A stretch of 64,000 nucleotides of DNA from Mucilaginibacter sp. 14171R-50 (GCF_010093045.1 NZ_CP048115.1:3038001-3102000), one strand, 5' to 3'; shown: positions 1-9,985, counted from the first letter of the stretch. Notes: generated by a model not told the origin, from the letters alone. Made by a program: numbers and translations.

Positions 1-416
1 ATGCGCCCGAGGTAATGGAAAACTTTTGCACGGCATAATAAAGGAAACATAATTCATACAGGATGAAAATGCCCCAACAAAGTACATGCAACATGACCGT
101 ACGTCTATTAATCCCTGCAACTGAAATTTTGAATGGTCTTTTCATTATTTATCATCCTAATACCGTCGTTCGTGTAACAAAATGGTGTAAAATTACTGAT
201 AAGCATAATTTAGTAAAAACAATCATAAATCATGGAAAAAACAACTAACAAACTGCCTCAGCAACGAACATGTCCTTTGTATAACTATGAAAGGTCATCC
301 GTCTTGTTTGAAACCAGCGCAACCTGTGACCCAACTACAACGGTGATCACGATCTTAACCACCACTCATCTCCAACAATTGTAAGGTTCTCTTCGTTACC
401 GTAACTGCTACGCGTT
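1..416. other. leading stretch with no clear gene
   Basis: No recognisable gene was found here. A small open frame at 232-384 on the plus strand encodes 50 residues, contains a threonine-rich DPTTTV stretch and ends 32 bases before the RteC-like gene. It could be a genuine small protein, but nothing beyond its position supports it. A second frame at 63-248 has no recognisable feature. The stretch is AT-rich and may hold the promoter of the next gene. Confidence 0.3.
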
Positions 417-1562
417 ATGCTGAAGGATGAGCTTGATTTTTTACGGCGAACGGCCGCATCCCAGGTGGATAAAACCCTGGATGCGGCCCAGACCGTACCA
501 TGCATAGCCAGACGGGATTGTGAACGTATCCGCAATGTGTGGCGGGCTGCGATCTTTACGGCATCTTCAGACGGGTGTTTGAAAAGGTATTTTAACTATC
601 ACTTGCAGGAACTTACGGTAATTACGAACGCCGCAGATAGTGGTATTGCAGTGGACCATTGCCTGTCGATAGAGTTATTAGCGTTGATAGATCATCTATG
701 GATGAACCACAGCGTTTATCTTGACGGGAACATCACCGCACCGCCGGCATATCAAAAAAAATATATCGCGGCAATTGCGCTTACAACAGGAAATGTAAAC
801 GCGAAGCTAAGGGCCGCCCGGGTACGCGGTAAGCTGAAGGACTGCCTGCTAAACTTTATGAGCGGGATGACCAGTGCCGGCATCCCCAAAAGTTTTCACG
901 ACCTTAACTATTTCCAGGCCTGGCTCTACCGGCTTTCTGATCTGGATTTCCAACAACCGGAGGTGGAGTCCGCTATTCATGCTGCGCTGGAATCGCTGAA
1001 CTTCAATGACCTTTCGTACCTGAATTTCCGACAAGGGGTTTACGGCGGTAAGGCGCTGCCTGCGGCGGAAAAAATCCGGTACTTAAAAGCGGAGAAGGCA
1101 CGGCTGATGCTGCTATCCGAAACGCCTGTAGCACCCTGTCGTCCTGGTTGGCCCTCTTTGGGTTTTATGCTTTGCGGCTGGTTGTCGGAAGAGATAGCGG
1201 CCGTTGAATATGAGTCGCGGCAGGTAGCAGGAAACCCCTCCATGCCACCGCAAAAGGTACCGTTAAACCTGTCGGTAGCCCACTTGGCTTGCTTCCTGAA
1301 GCTCCTCTGCTGCGAAAGTGTCCCGGCGGACCTAAACCTGACCCGTTTGTTTCAATTCGTAGCGGGTCACTTCAGCGCTAAGCGTCAGAAAAACATATCC
1401 GCCAGGAGCCTGAGCAAGGAATATTACAGCACGACACAGGTTACCGCGGCCAAGGTGCAGGGCATGCTGCAGCAAATGATCGCCCGGATCAACCGGCTGT
1501 ATTTTCCTTTGGTGGCCTGGCTTGCAGCAGGTGCAGCGCTTGGTTTTCTTCCAGGAAGGTGA
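417..1562 (+). CDS. RteC-like ICE regulator, divergent
   Basis: This is a 381-residue soluble protein. The region from about residue 275 to 355 (LNLSVAHLACFLKLL, later ISARSLSKEYY and a terminal helix) resembles the C-terminal part of RteC-family and related Bacteroidetes ICE proteins. RteC controls excision and transfer genes in CTnDOT-type elements. The last 20 residues (from YFPLVAW onward) are read antisense to the convergent gene ending at 1489, so the natural C-terminus may be disturbed. A clearer RteC lies at 13649. The family call is by memory of the pattern and could be wrong; it is at least a conserved ICE-type hypothetical protein. Confidence 0.45.
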   Translation: MLKDELDFLRRTAASQVDKTLDAAQTVPCIARRDCERIRNVWRAAIFTASSDGCLKRYFNYHLQELTVITNAADSGIAVDHCLSIELLALIDHLWMNHSVYLDGNITAPPAYQKKYIAAIALTTGNVNAKLRAARVRGKLKDCLLNFMSGMTSAGIPKSFHDLNYFQAWLYRLSDLDFQQPEVESAIHAALESLNFNDLSYLNFRQGVYGGKALPAAEKIRYLKAEKARLMLLSETPVAPCRPGWPSLGFMLCGWLSEEIAAVEYESRQVAGNPSMPPQKVPLNLSVAHLACFLKLLCCESVPADLNLTRLFQFVAGHFSAKRQKNISARSLSKEYYSTTQVTAAKVQGMLQQMIARINRLYFPLVAWLAAGAALGFLPGR

Positions 1563-1737
1563 TCAGTTCGCTCAGCCAGTGAAAGGTAAACCCATCGCGG
1601 TGTAGCAGCTGCTCGGGCGTCAGGGCCGCAATATCCCCGATCTTCTCAAAACCCATTTTCCCGCAAAGCAGCGTAAAGTTGTTACTGAATCCTGCGCCTG
1701 CAACCGGTTGCTCCAAAAGCTGTTCGGCTGATATCAT
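1489..1737 (-). CDS. small helix-hairpin-helix protein (RNAP alpha-CTD-like)
   Basis: The protein has 82 residues. Residues 28-65 (GFEKIGDIAALTPEQLL, then GFTFHWLSELITFLEE) have the pattern of the helix-hairpin-helix fold seen in the RNA polymerase alpha C-terminal domain: a glycine-led turn, a helix, a second glycine turn and a last helix. A role in nucleic-acid or transcription-complex binding is inferred. The gene converges on the RteC-like gene, and the two 3' ends overlap by 74 bases. It is divergent from the HTH gene at 1833, with an AT-rich gap of about 95 bases that probably holds both promoters. Confidence 0.5.
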   Translation of the reverse strand: MISAEQLLEQPVAGAGFSNNFTLLCGKMGFEKIGDIAALTPEQLLHRDGFTFHWLSELITFLEENQALHLLQARPPKENTAG

Positions 1738-1832
1738 ATTAAAATTTTTATAATCAAAAATAATAAATCTCCTTTAATAGAGACGTCATTAATGGAGTTA
1801 TTTTTACACTTTGTTTTAATTTATTTTACCGT

Positions 1833-2105
1833 ATGGCGAAGAAGGGTTCCCGTACGGAAAAGATCGATGTCTGGGAAGGCGAGTATAAAAAGCTCGGCAA
1901 CCGGATAAAGACCATTCGCATTGCCCAGGGCTTTACCAGCGCCGAAGCATTTTCCAACGAGCGGGGGCTGTCCCGCGCGCAGTATGCCAAATATGAGAAC
2001 GGCAAGAATCTCCAATATTCCAATTTGTTATATGTTGTGGAGGCGCTGAACGTGTCCCTGATGGAGTTTTTCGGGGACGACTTCAAAGATTCACCAAAAG
2101 TATAG
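1833..2105 (+). CDS. XRE-family helix-turn-helix regulator
   Basis: This is a 90-residue DNA-binding protein. Residues 19-75 form a Cro/CI-type HTH: GNRIKTIRIAQGFTSAEAF, then LSRAQYAKYENGKN as the recognition helix, then the last helices. It has no additional effector domain, as is usual for small ICE and plasmid regulators. It is divergent from the helix-hairpin-helix gene at 1489-1737 and may control that gene or itself. The likely target is unknown. Confidence 0.75.
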   Translation: MAKKGSRTEKIDVWEGEYKKLGNRIKTIRIAQGFTSAEAFSNERGLSRAQYAKYENGKNLQYSNLLYVVEALNVSLMEFFGDDFKDSPKV

Positions 2106-2254
2106 CGCCCGGGCTGCCCTGCTAAGGTTCCGCAGCGCTGCGGGATACTATAATATTGCAGATAGTTTTATAAAAAGTTGTACGGTCCTTTATTTTGATT
2201 TATATTTCGGCTTATAAACCTAATATATCACGATATGAACAACAGCCGAAAAAA

Positions 2255-2332
2255 AAGCGCCAGATGGTGTCATAGACACCGCTAGTCCGGCATTCCAAAC
2301 CCATTCCAAATACCTCGCAATTCCTGGCGCTT
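2255..2332 (+). promoter_or_regulatory. structured 5' leader of the RHS operon
   Basis: A perfect 9-base inverted repeat, AAGCGCCAG (2255-2263) and CTGGCGCTT (2324-2332), encloses a second perfect hairpin GGTGTC-ATA-GACACC (2266-2280). The closed structure ends 20 bases before the ATG at 2353. No run of T follows, so it is not a simple terminator. It may be a folded leader RNA that affects translation, or an operator or recombination site. No known riboswitch class was recognised. Confidence 0.45.
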
Positions 2333-2352
2333 CAGCGCCATACCTTATCATT

Positions 2353-5300
2353 ATGAAAAAAATATTTTTCTACCTGCAATTTATGTTGATCATCCGGATG
2401 GGTTTGGCACAGCCACCTGGTAACGGCGACCCTACAAACTACATCCGTACGGACCTGGTACCGGCGTCACCGAACGCTTCCAGTATTGGCCGTTACGGCG
2501 AGATCCCGGTGAATATGTCAACCGGTATGGCCAATTTAAGCATACCGCTATTTACCGTATCGGGAAACGACCTTAGCTTACCAGTAACCTTAAATTATAA
2601 TTACAGCGGTTATCGCCCGGTAGAGCCCGTGGGTTGGGTTGGCTTGGGCTGGTCGCTCAATGCCGGAGGGGTCATTTCGCTAACGGTCAAGGACCGACTG
2701 GATAATACAGCGTCCCTCAACCGGGACTATGACGACCTTGCCATACAGGATTCCATTAACCTGGCGTTCGGACCCGGAGTGGAATTCCTCAATCAAATCG
2801 CTATCGGCCATATCGATTCTGAGCCAGATATCTACAGCTTTAATTTCAGCAACTACTCCGGAAAATTTATCCGTTTTCAGGGGCAGTTTTATTGTTTTCC
2901 GGCCCAAAAGTTTAAGATCAGTGCCTTGGCGGGCGGATTTAAGATCGTAACGGATGACGGCGTTCAGTATTTTTTCACGGAAACGGAGACCAGCAGCCAA
3001 AAAAGTTCCCAAGGGGTTTATAATTTGCCGACCTACACCTCTTCCTGGTATTTGACCAAGGTAACCAACGCGGCCAACACGGAAAACATATACCTCGACT
3101 ATGCCAGTGAGTCAACGATCATCCGGGGAAGTTCATTTGTACAAACACTGAAACAGTTTGTGAGCAGCAATAATTACGGCGGGCCCGGCGCATCGGACCA
3201 ATTGTTTCCCCCCGTTGCCCCATATGGGGTTTACATAACGCCCAAACGCCTGGTTTCGATCACTTCGGAAAAATATAGGGTCAGTTTCTCGGGTACGCCC
3301 CGGCTGGATGTACCGGGCACCCAGGCATTGAGCTGGGTAACCATCACGAACAGCGATATGGCGGCCGTTAAGCGGTTCTTACTCAAACATAATGATCTGT
3401 CCAACTTGCGTCTGGATACGCTCATTGAAACGAACTACCTGCCCGGTGACGACGGACCGGCTCAGTACGATACAGCAAACGCGAGAAAGTACGCTTTTGA
3501 TTACGTGCCCGCCAGCGGCTCGAACTGGGGTAACGCGTGGGTGGACCATTATGGGTATTATACCGGGAGGGGGGATTTTAACGGGACCATGATCCCGAAT
3601 ACAATTTATCAGAGCGGGGTTGACCGTTCTCCCGTGTTGGGTGGGACGCAACAGGGGGCGCTTACAAAGGTGACTTACCCGACCGGGGGCTACAGTACCT
3701 TCGAGTACGAGTTGAACAAAGTTTACGACGGTCAAAGTTATGTAATGAACGGAAAAACTTTGAACGATGCCATCACCCGGCCATCCAACAATCCGAATGG
3801 GCTGATCAGCACGCTGCCGAAGCACTTTCAACTCACGACACCGCAAACGGTAACGGTGACGATCAGCAGGACGCCGAAATCAAGCGGAGGCGATGGTATC
3901 GTCCATAACCCCTATAAGGATTTCGAGATCGGAGGAGACACGACGCTTTCGACCTGGATCGCCATGCAGGCGGACAATGGCGGTAAATCGTTTACCTATG
4001 CTTTAGCCGCCGGTACTTACAGTATCCGTTTTTACTGTGACGCGAATGAAAATCAGGTCACGGGCCAACTGGACTATAAACAACAAACGACCACCCCTAT
4101 TGAGGGTAAAGAGGTAGGCGGACTCCGGATCAGGAAGATCACTTCATTCCCATTGACAGGACAGCCCAGTAGTAAAGAATATAGCTATACCAGGCCGGAT
4201 GGCTTTTCCAGCGGCGTTACCAACCTGGGTGCTTACAATCAACGCAACATGGAAGAACGGGAATCACTTTCCGGGATGTCCTGGTACAGCAACTTTTTTT
4301 TGATCTCCACCTCCGTGATCGGCGAAAACTACCAGATGGGTGTCCCGCAATATTATAAGTCCGTCCTTGAATCGGTCAGTTCCGGGGCCGGCAAATTCAG
4401 CACCCGGACCGATTTTGAATCATTCGAAGATCTGTCGATGGGCATAGAACCGGTCCGTATTACCACTTACAAAAATGCAGCAAGCAATCAGCTTGTGCCT
4501 TCGCAACTGGTGGAATATCATTATGAGCGGAAGCTGGAAAATTATTTTCACGCGCTGCACCCGGAAAAAACAATGGAGGCCCATGCCGGGCCCTTGCCAC
4601 TCTACGCGTATGATATGAACCGCTACAACCTTGTCTCGGGTTGGCGTTATCTTGCCTGGCAGCGCAACATGAGCTATGAAGGCAACGATACCTTGGAAAC
4701 TCTGACGGAAAACCAGTATGATGTCAATGGGACGAGAAACCTGGTGTCCGTGCAAACCACAGACAGCCGCGGCCTGCGGCAGATCACCAGGTATAAATAT
4801 CCGCAAGATTATGCCGCCGCCCTTGCTGCCCCTTTTGTGGCCGCAAATGTCCTGGCGCCGGTATTTGAACAGCAGAAATGGCGAAAAAGCGGCACTGATT
4901 CTTTGCTTTTATCCGCAGTGGTTACCAAGTATGACAGCCTGGTATATAAGCCGGTCAGCGTGAGTACCTTGGGTGGCCAGAATATTCATATACTGAACAA
5001 CCAGGGGAAGGACGGGCTCGGAAAATATTTGACACTGCTCAGCGACACGCGTTTTGAAGGGCGTGTCAATTATGCCTACGATAGCTTTGGCAAGGTCGTG
5101 GGGCAGCAGTTAGCCGTCGGGCCGGCGCTCTCTTATAAATGGGCCTATTCCACCGTGCCGCACTTTCCGAATACCAGTACGAACAAAACTTATGTGATCG
5201 CCGAATGCAGGAACGCGGCGGAAACCGAATTTTATTACGAAGGGTTTGAGGATGACGCCTCCGCGGCTGTGGGTCCCGGGCATACGGGCAGCCATTTCCA

Positions 5301-5883
5301 TGACGGAAATCTTACGGTCAGTTGGACGCGGCCCAATGCCCGCGCTTATCTCATCAGCTATTGGTACCGAAGCGGAACAGTGTGGAAATTTAGCCTTCCG
5401 CAAAGTTATGCGGCATCATCCTTTGTGCTTGCGGGTGGCGACGCCTACGACGATATACGGATATACCCTGCCGATGCGCAGCTGACCACCTATACCTATA
5501 TCCCGGGCATAGGGGTCAGTAGCATGACAGATGCCAAAAATTTGACGACTTTTTATGAATATGACCTTTACAACCGGCTCAAAAATGTCAAAGACAGTCA
5601 AGGCAATATCCGGCAAAACCTGGAGTACCATTATGCGGGCAACCAGTTGGTTGGTTATGGCGCAGGCCCTTTCAGCAATGCTGCCGTGTCAGTTACCCTT
5701 GCGCGGAACAATTGCGGGATTTATGAGGAGGGGTCCAGTTTGACGTATACCGTAGGGGCCGGCAAATACAAAGGCGCGACGCAGGCCGAGGCGGATGCTT
5801 ATGCCCAGGCGGACCTGCTGGCTAACGCGCAAAATTATGTCAATAAGTTCGGAACGTGTACATATGGAGGGAACGTGGAGTGA
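2353..5883 (+). CDS. secreted YD-repeat protein with DUF5977-like end
   Basis: This 1176-residue protein begins with a signal peptide (MKKIFFYLQFMLIIRMGLAQ). The early part (GEIPVNMSTGMANLSIPLFTV and PVTLNYNYSGYRP) resembles the SpvB/TcB-like start of insecticidal-toxin and RHS shell proteins. The middle is tyrosine/aspartate-rich with many YD-type repeats. The last 65 residues (YTVGAGKYKGATQAEADAYAQ and a closing GTC) resemble DUF5977. Such proteins pair with an RHS core protein, here the next gene, probably as the first half of a shell or surface filament. Its 3' end reaches to 24 bases before the next start. Codon use is GC-rich across the gene. Confidence 0.7.
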   Translation: MKKIFFYLQFMLIIRMGLAQPPGNGDPTNYIRTDLVPASPNASSIGRYGEIPVNMSTGMANLSIPLFTVSGNDLSLPVTLNYNYSGYRPVEPVGWVGLGWSLNAGGVISLTVKDRLDNTASLNRDYDDLAIQDSINLAFGPGVEFLNQIAIGHIDSEPDIYSFNFSNYSGKFIRFQGQFYCFPAQKFKISALAGGFKIVTDDGVQYFFTETETSSQKSSQGVYNLPTYTSSWYLTKVTNAANTENIYLDYASESTIIRGSSFVQTLKQFVSSNNYGGPGASDQLFPPVAPYGVYITPKRLVSITSEKYRVSFSGTPRLDVPGTQALSWVTITNSDMAAVKRFLLKHNDLSNLRLDTLIETNYLPGDDGPAQYDTANARKYAFDYVPASGSNWGNAWVDHYGYYTGRGDFNGTMIPNTIYQSGVDRSPVLGGTQQGALTKVTYPTGGYSTFEYELNKVYDGQSYVMNGKTLNDAITRPSNNPNGLISTLPKHFQLTTPQTVTVTISRTPKSSGGDGIVHNPYKDFEIGGDTTLSTWIAMQADNGGKSFTYALAAGTYSIRFYCDANENQVTGQLDYKQQTTTPIEGKEVGGLRIRKITSFPLTGQPSSKEYSYTRPDGFSSGVTNLGAYNQRNMEERESLSGMSWYSNFFLISTSVIGENYQMGVPQYYKSVLESVSSGAGKFSTRTDFESFEDLSMGIEPVRITTYKNAASNQLVPSQLVEYHYERKLENYFHALHPEKTMEAHAGPLPLYAYDMNRYNLVSGWRYLAWQRNMSYEGNDTLETLTENQYDVNGTRNLVSVQTTDSRGLRQITRYKYPQDYAAALAAPFVAANVLAPVFEQQKWRKSGTDSLLLSAVVTKYDSLVYKPVSVSTLGGQNIHILNNQGKDGLGKYLTLLSDTRFEGRVNYAYDSFGKVVGQQLAVGPALSYKWAYSTVPHFPNTSTNKTYVIAECRNAAETEFYYEGFEDDASAAVGPGHTGSHFHDGNLTVSWTRPNARAYLISYWYRSGTVWKFSLPQSYAASSFVLAGGDAYDDIRIYPADAQLTTYTYIPGIGVSSMTDAKNLTTFYEYDLYNRLKNVKDSQGNIRQNLEYHYAGNQLVGYGAGPFSNAAVSVTLARNNCGIYEEGSSLTYTVGAGKYKGATQAEADAYAQADLLANAQNYVNKFGTCTYGGNVE

Positions 5884-5906
5884 AGGTGATAACTAAACGA
5901 AAGAAA

Positions 5907-8900
5907 ATGTTGCAGATAAAAAAATATGTAGTTTTTTTACCGGCGCTGGTGGTAATATCGCATCAGGCGGCTATAGCGCAATCAACGGATCAGAACTATG
6001 TTATGACGCGGGTACCTCGTCGGGGGATCGGTGCGGAGGGGAAGCTGGATTCGCTGACGGGGAACAAGGACAGTGTGATGCGAACGGTCGCGTATTTTGA
6101 CGGTTTGGGGCGTCCGCTTCAAACGGTTCAGGTCCAGGCGACGAGCAGTTCGAACGACATTGTTCAGCCATTTGTGTATGACGCTTTTGGCAGGGAAGCG
6201 TATAAGTTCCTGCCGTTTGCCTATTCGGGGACAGGCACGGGCGCCTACCGGAGCGACGCGCTGGTCAAGCAGGCGGCGTATTATGATCCCACGCCGGGCA
6301 ACACGAACCCGCAGCAGACCAACGGCGTGGTGCGGACGGCGTACCCGTACGCAGTAACGGGCTTTGAGCCCTCGCCGCAGAACCGGGTGGTAGAGCAGGG
6401 AGCCCCGGGCGCGTCCTGGCAGCTGCCGGGCACGGGGGATGGAGGCAGCACGGGCCATACGCTGCGCATGGTTTACAGCACCAATGACCAGTCCGGTTTC
6501 AGCACAGCGGTATCGGCTACCAATATGGGGAGCCATAAGGTAGCGCTGTACACGGCCGCGGTGAATGCGGACGGGAGCCGGACGCTGGCCAGGACGGGGA
6601 ATACGGCTACTTATAGTAGCGGGGAGCTGTACCTGACCATCACGCGGGACGAGAACTGGCAGCCGGCGGACGGGTGCCTGGGCACCACGGAAGAATATAA
6701 GGATAAAGTGGGGCATGTAGTGCTCAAGCGGACGTATAACAAGATCAAAAGCGGGGGCAGCTATGTGCTGGAGATGCTCTCGACGTATTATGTGTATGAT
6801 GATATGGGGCAGCTGGCCTTTGTATTGCCACCGGCCTCGAAGGGGGATAATACCACCGTTATCAGCGTAAGCAACCTGGCGGCCTATGTTTACCAGTACC
6901 GCTACGATGAACGTGGGCGGCTGATGCAAAAGAAGCTGCCGGCCAAAGGCTGGGAGTATATGGTGTACAATAAGCTCGACCAGGTGGTGGCCACCCAGGA
7001 TTCGGTGCAGCGGATGAAAGCGCCGCAGGAGTGGACGGTGAGCAAATACGATGCGATGGGCAGGGTGATCCTGACGGGTATCTATCAGCACCCGGGCAGC
7101 GTTGCGGGGGCGGACAACCGCGCTGGCGTACAAGCCCTGGTCAATGCGGTTACGACCTTATGGGAAAGCCGGGTAAGCACGGGTGATGGATATACCAGTG
7201 CAGCCTGGCCGGCAACGCTGTCCGCTACGCTGCAGGTCAATTATTATGACGATTACGATATTCCCGGGAGACTTTATTCATCCACCGGGTACAGCACCCG
7301 CACGACCGGGCTGCTGACGGCCAGCAAGGTCAACGTACTGGGGACCACGGATATGCTGTGGACGGTGAACTATTATGATGAGGAAGGGCGGCCGGCACGC
7401 AGCTTCAGCCAGCATTACCAGGGGGGCGGCACGGCATTGAATAAGTACAACTATGATATGGTGACCACCACCTATAACTTTAACGACCAGCCCATGTCGG
7501 TTGCCCGCGCGCATTACCGCCGTAACACGGCGGGTACGGCGGGGGTGCTGTCCCTGACCTCGACCGACACCTATTCTTATGACCATATGGGCAGGAAGAT
7601 CCGGAGCTACAACCAGCTCAAACACGAGGCGCTGACGGCGCAGGCGAAGGTGGCTTTGAACCGGTTCTATTATAACGGGATCGGGCAGGTGATCCAAAAA
7701 GGGCTGCACTCGCTTACCCCTTACACAGCCTACCTGCAAAGCGTGTACTACCGCTATAACGAGCGGGGGTGGCTGACCAGCATCAACAACAGTACGCTGA
7801 GCGATGACGGCGGGTACACCAACAGCGCCGGCAATGCCGCTTTCGGGATGGAGATCGCCTACCAGGGCACCAGCACAGGCAGGCCGCAGTACAACGGCAA
7901 CATCTCGACGGTCAAATGGAAGCAGGGACGCACGGACCTGTCGCTTCCGCTGCCCGGACAGCAAAGCTACGATTACGATTACGACCGGCTGAACCGGCTG
8001 ACGGCGGCGGTATCGACCAGCAGCGCTGCCAAGGACGGCTTTTATAACGAAGCGCTCACCTATGACCAGATGGGCAACATCACGGCCCTTGGGCGTAACG
8101 AAAAGGTCAGCGGGGTCAAGACGCAGATCGATACACTGAGCTATTCCTACAATGGGAACCGGCTGACGCGCGTGGACGATGCCTCGGCCTATAATGGGCT
8201 GGCGGGGTTCACGGACGGCGTGCAGGTGGCGAACGAGTACACCTATGACGGAAATGCCAACATGCGCAAGGACCTGAATAAGGGGATCACCAGCATTAAC
8301 TACAATATGCTGAACCTGCCGGAAAGCATCACGGTCAACGGCAATACGGTAACGTATACCTATGACGCGTCAGGCAGAAAGCTCAAGAAGGTGTTTACGG
8401 CGGGCAGCAATATCACCACGACGGAATACATCGGCGGGATCCAGTACACGAACGGGGCGATAGACTTCATCCAGAACGAAGAGGGGCGGGCCAGGTTATC
8501 GGGGACGGTGTACAAATATGAGTACGACCTCAAGGACCATCTGGGCAACACGCGCACAACGGTGACCTGGGATGCGGCGGACGCTACGCAACTTACGCCC
8601 AAGATCCTGCAGCAGAACGACTACTACGCCTTCGGCTTATCGATAAAATCACTGGAGCCGAATGTACCGAGCCCAAAAAATCAGTACCTTTACAATGGTA
8701 AGGAGTTGCAGGACGAAACCGGCCTGTACGATTACGGCGCAAGGCTGTATGATCCGGCAGTAGGGAGATGGACAACGATTGATCCCAAATCTGAAAAATA
8801 TCCGTCTTTATCTCCGTATAATTACGTTAATAATAACCCGATTAGAAGTATTGATCCAAATGGGGCTGAAATTGTGGATGCAAACGGCAAGCCTATTACT

Positions 8901-9434
8901 TATACTGTAAACAAAGATGGTTCACTCGCCTGGTCGCCAAATGCCACATCTGGCGCAATGACTATCGGAAATGCGTTAGCAAAAAGTGGCGCAATCGGCG
9001 ACTTGGATGCTTTCAGGGATTCTAAAGTTAAAGTATCTTTGGTCTATTCAACCGCGAATGGTGGTGATGAATTGGGACATACAGATAACTATTTTATATC
9101 AGGCACAGATCAGGTTGCAAAAGCAACTGTTACTGTTTTTGGTGGTAGCGTGGATGAAATGCAGCAAAATGTTGAGGCCGGAAAAACCTATGCAGGCGAC
9201 AAAGGTCATTTGCAAACGGTTGCTTTGCAATTGGGGGATAAAGATGCCGTTATTGCTGGTGCCGCCGGACATGAACGAATACATGGAACTGATCCACAAA
9301 ATCAAAAAGATATTAGTTCAAATAATAAAAAGGGAACAAATAAAGACGTTGAAGCTGCCCCCAATGCCAACGAAAAAAAGATATTGGAAAGGGCGGTTAT
9401 GAAAGATGTAGTAAAAAAAATTCCTTGTTTATAA
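5907..9434 (+). CDS. RHS core protein with HExxH metallopeptidase-like tip
   Basis: The start was set at 5907 because it gives a good signal peptide (MLQIKKYVVFLPALVV, cleavage after AIAQ); an upstream in-frame ATG at 5856 lies inside the previous gene. The 1175-residue product has a DUF6443-like N-terminal region (QNYVMTRVPRRG, FDGLGRPLQTVQVQA), many YD repeats, and the RHS-associated core (DLKDHLGNTRTT, YNGKELQDETGLYDYGARLYDPAVGRW, YNYVNNNP) ending near residue 985. The remaining roughly 190 residues are unrelated to the core, AT-rich in DNA and carry HERIH at residues 1122-1126, a zinc-protease HExxH motif. RHS proteins enclose and release such C-terminal effectors; activity here is inferred. 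Confidence 0.75.
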   Translation: MLQIKKYVVFLPALVVISHQAAIAQSTDQNYVMTRVPRRGIGAEGKLDSLTGNKDSVMRTVAYFDGLGRPLQTVQVQATSSSNDIVQPFVYDAFGREAYKFLPFAYSGTGTGAYRSDALVKQAAYYDPTPGNTNPQQTNGVVRTAYPYAVTGFEPSPQNRVVEQGAPGASWQLPGTGDGGSTGHTLRMVYSTNDQSGFSTAVSATNMGSHKVALYTAAVNADGSRTLARTGNTATYSSGELYLTITRDENWQPADGCLGTTEEYKDKVGHVVLKRTYNKIKSGGSYVLEMLSTYYVYDDMGQLAFVLPPASKGDNTTVISVSNLAAYVYQYRYDERGRLMQKKLPAKGWEYMVYNKLDQVVATQDSVQRMKAPQEWTVSKYDAMGRVILTGIYQHPGSVAGADNRAGVQALVNAVTTLWESRVSTGDGYTSAAWPATLSATLQVNYYDDYDIPGRLYSSTGYSTRTTGLLTASKVNVLGTTDMLWTVNYYDEEGRPARSFSQHYQGGGTALNKYNYDMVTTTYNFNDQPMSVARAHYRRNTAGTAGVLSLTSTDTYSYDHMGRKIRSYNQLKHEALTAQAKVALNRFYYNGIGQVIQKGLHSLTPYTAYLQSVYYRYNERGWLTSINNSTLSDDGGYTNSAGNAAFGMEIAYQGTSTGRPQYNGNISTVKWKQGRTDLSLPLPGQQSYDYDYDRLNRLTAAVSTSSAAKDGFYNEALTYDQMGNITALGRNEKVSGVKTQIDTLSYSYNGNRLTRVDDASAYNGLAGFTDGVQVANEYTYDGNANMRKDLNKGITSINYNMLNLPESITVNGNTVTYTYDASGRKLKKVFTAGSNITTTEYIGGIQYTNGAIDFIQNEEGRARLSGTVYKYEYDLKDHLGNTRTTVTWDAADATQLTPKILQQNDYYAFGLSIKSLEPNVPSPKNQYLYNGKELQDETGLYDYGARLYDPAVGRWTTIDPKSEKYPSLSPYNYVNNNPIRSIDPNGAEIVDANGKPITYTVNKDGSLAWSPNATSGAMTIGNALAKSGAIGDLDAFRDSKVKVSLVYSTANGGDELGHTDNYFISGTDQVAKATVTVFGGSVDEMQQNVEAGKTYAGDKGHLQTVALQLGDKDAVIAGAAGHERIHGTDPQNQKDISSNNKKGTNKDVEAAPNANEKKILERAVMKDVVKKIPCL

Positions 9435-9438
9435 ACAT

Positions 9439-9894
9439 ATGATGAAGACATTTATTATACTACTGCTACCAGCTTTGCTTTTATGCAGTAAACAAACTTT
9501 ATCTCAACAGATAAAGGAAAAAAGACATGTTAAAATGATAACGTTTCTAATTGCCCAAAAACAATTGCCAACCGTAGATGATACGAGCCACCTTGCAACA
9601 TTAGAAGGCTATATGTTTGATCGTGTTATCGCGACATTTGGCAACAAGTTGAATAAAGCAACTTTATATATTTTTGGTTCTAATTCGGCTCATGGAAAGC
9701 ATTATATTGCTTTAGAAGATGGCAAGGGGATCGCTTTATTACCGACTAAAGATATGCCCGATGAAATTCAATCCGTTTTAGACTTCTTTAAACGTAATCA
9801 TGCCACAAACAGAGCCATGTTAAAAGTCCTGTCAACTATTGCAGAGTCTTATCAACATAATATGATTTCCTATAAACCTAAACTGGAGGATTGA
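9439..9894 (+). CDS. small exported protein, candidate immunity partner
   Basis: This 151-residue protein follows the RHS gene after 4 bases and shares its AT-rich tip composition. It has a signal peptide (about residues 1-22, MMKTFIILLLPALLLCSKQTLSQ), so it should act in the periplasm or at the cell surface. No domain was recognised. A small gene directly after a variable RHS tip is usually the cognate immunity gene, and a periplasmic location would suit an inhibitor of an exported protease. This assignment is inferred from position only. An alternative start is the adjacent ATG at 9442. Confidence 0.5.
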   Translation: MMKTFIILLLPALLLCSKQTLSQQIKEKRHVKMITFLIAQKQLPTVDDTSHLATLEGYMFDRVIATFGNKLNKATLYIFGSNSAHGKHYIALEDGKGIALLPTKDMPDEIQSVLDFFKRNHATNRAMLKVLSTIAESYQHNMISYKPKLED

Positions 9895-9985
9895 TTGAAC
9901 TTGCTTTTATCACTAAATATCCCCGTTGGTGGGCGCGTTCCATAATTAATAAAATAAGGATTGCTAAATCATTATACAATTTAAG

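Noticed and set aside
1..10. ATGCGCCC at the left end as a possible att copy of the tRNA 3' end
   Set aside because: Only seven or eight bases match the tRNA flank and the tRNA sequence does not continue.
5982..7133. 383-codon open frame on the minus strand within the RHS gene
   Set aside because: It is antisense to a clear RHS/YD-repeat protein of high GC and shows arginine/histidine-rich low-complexity composition.
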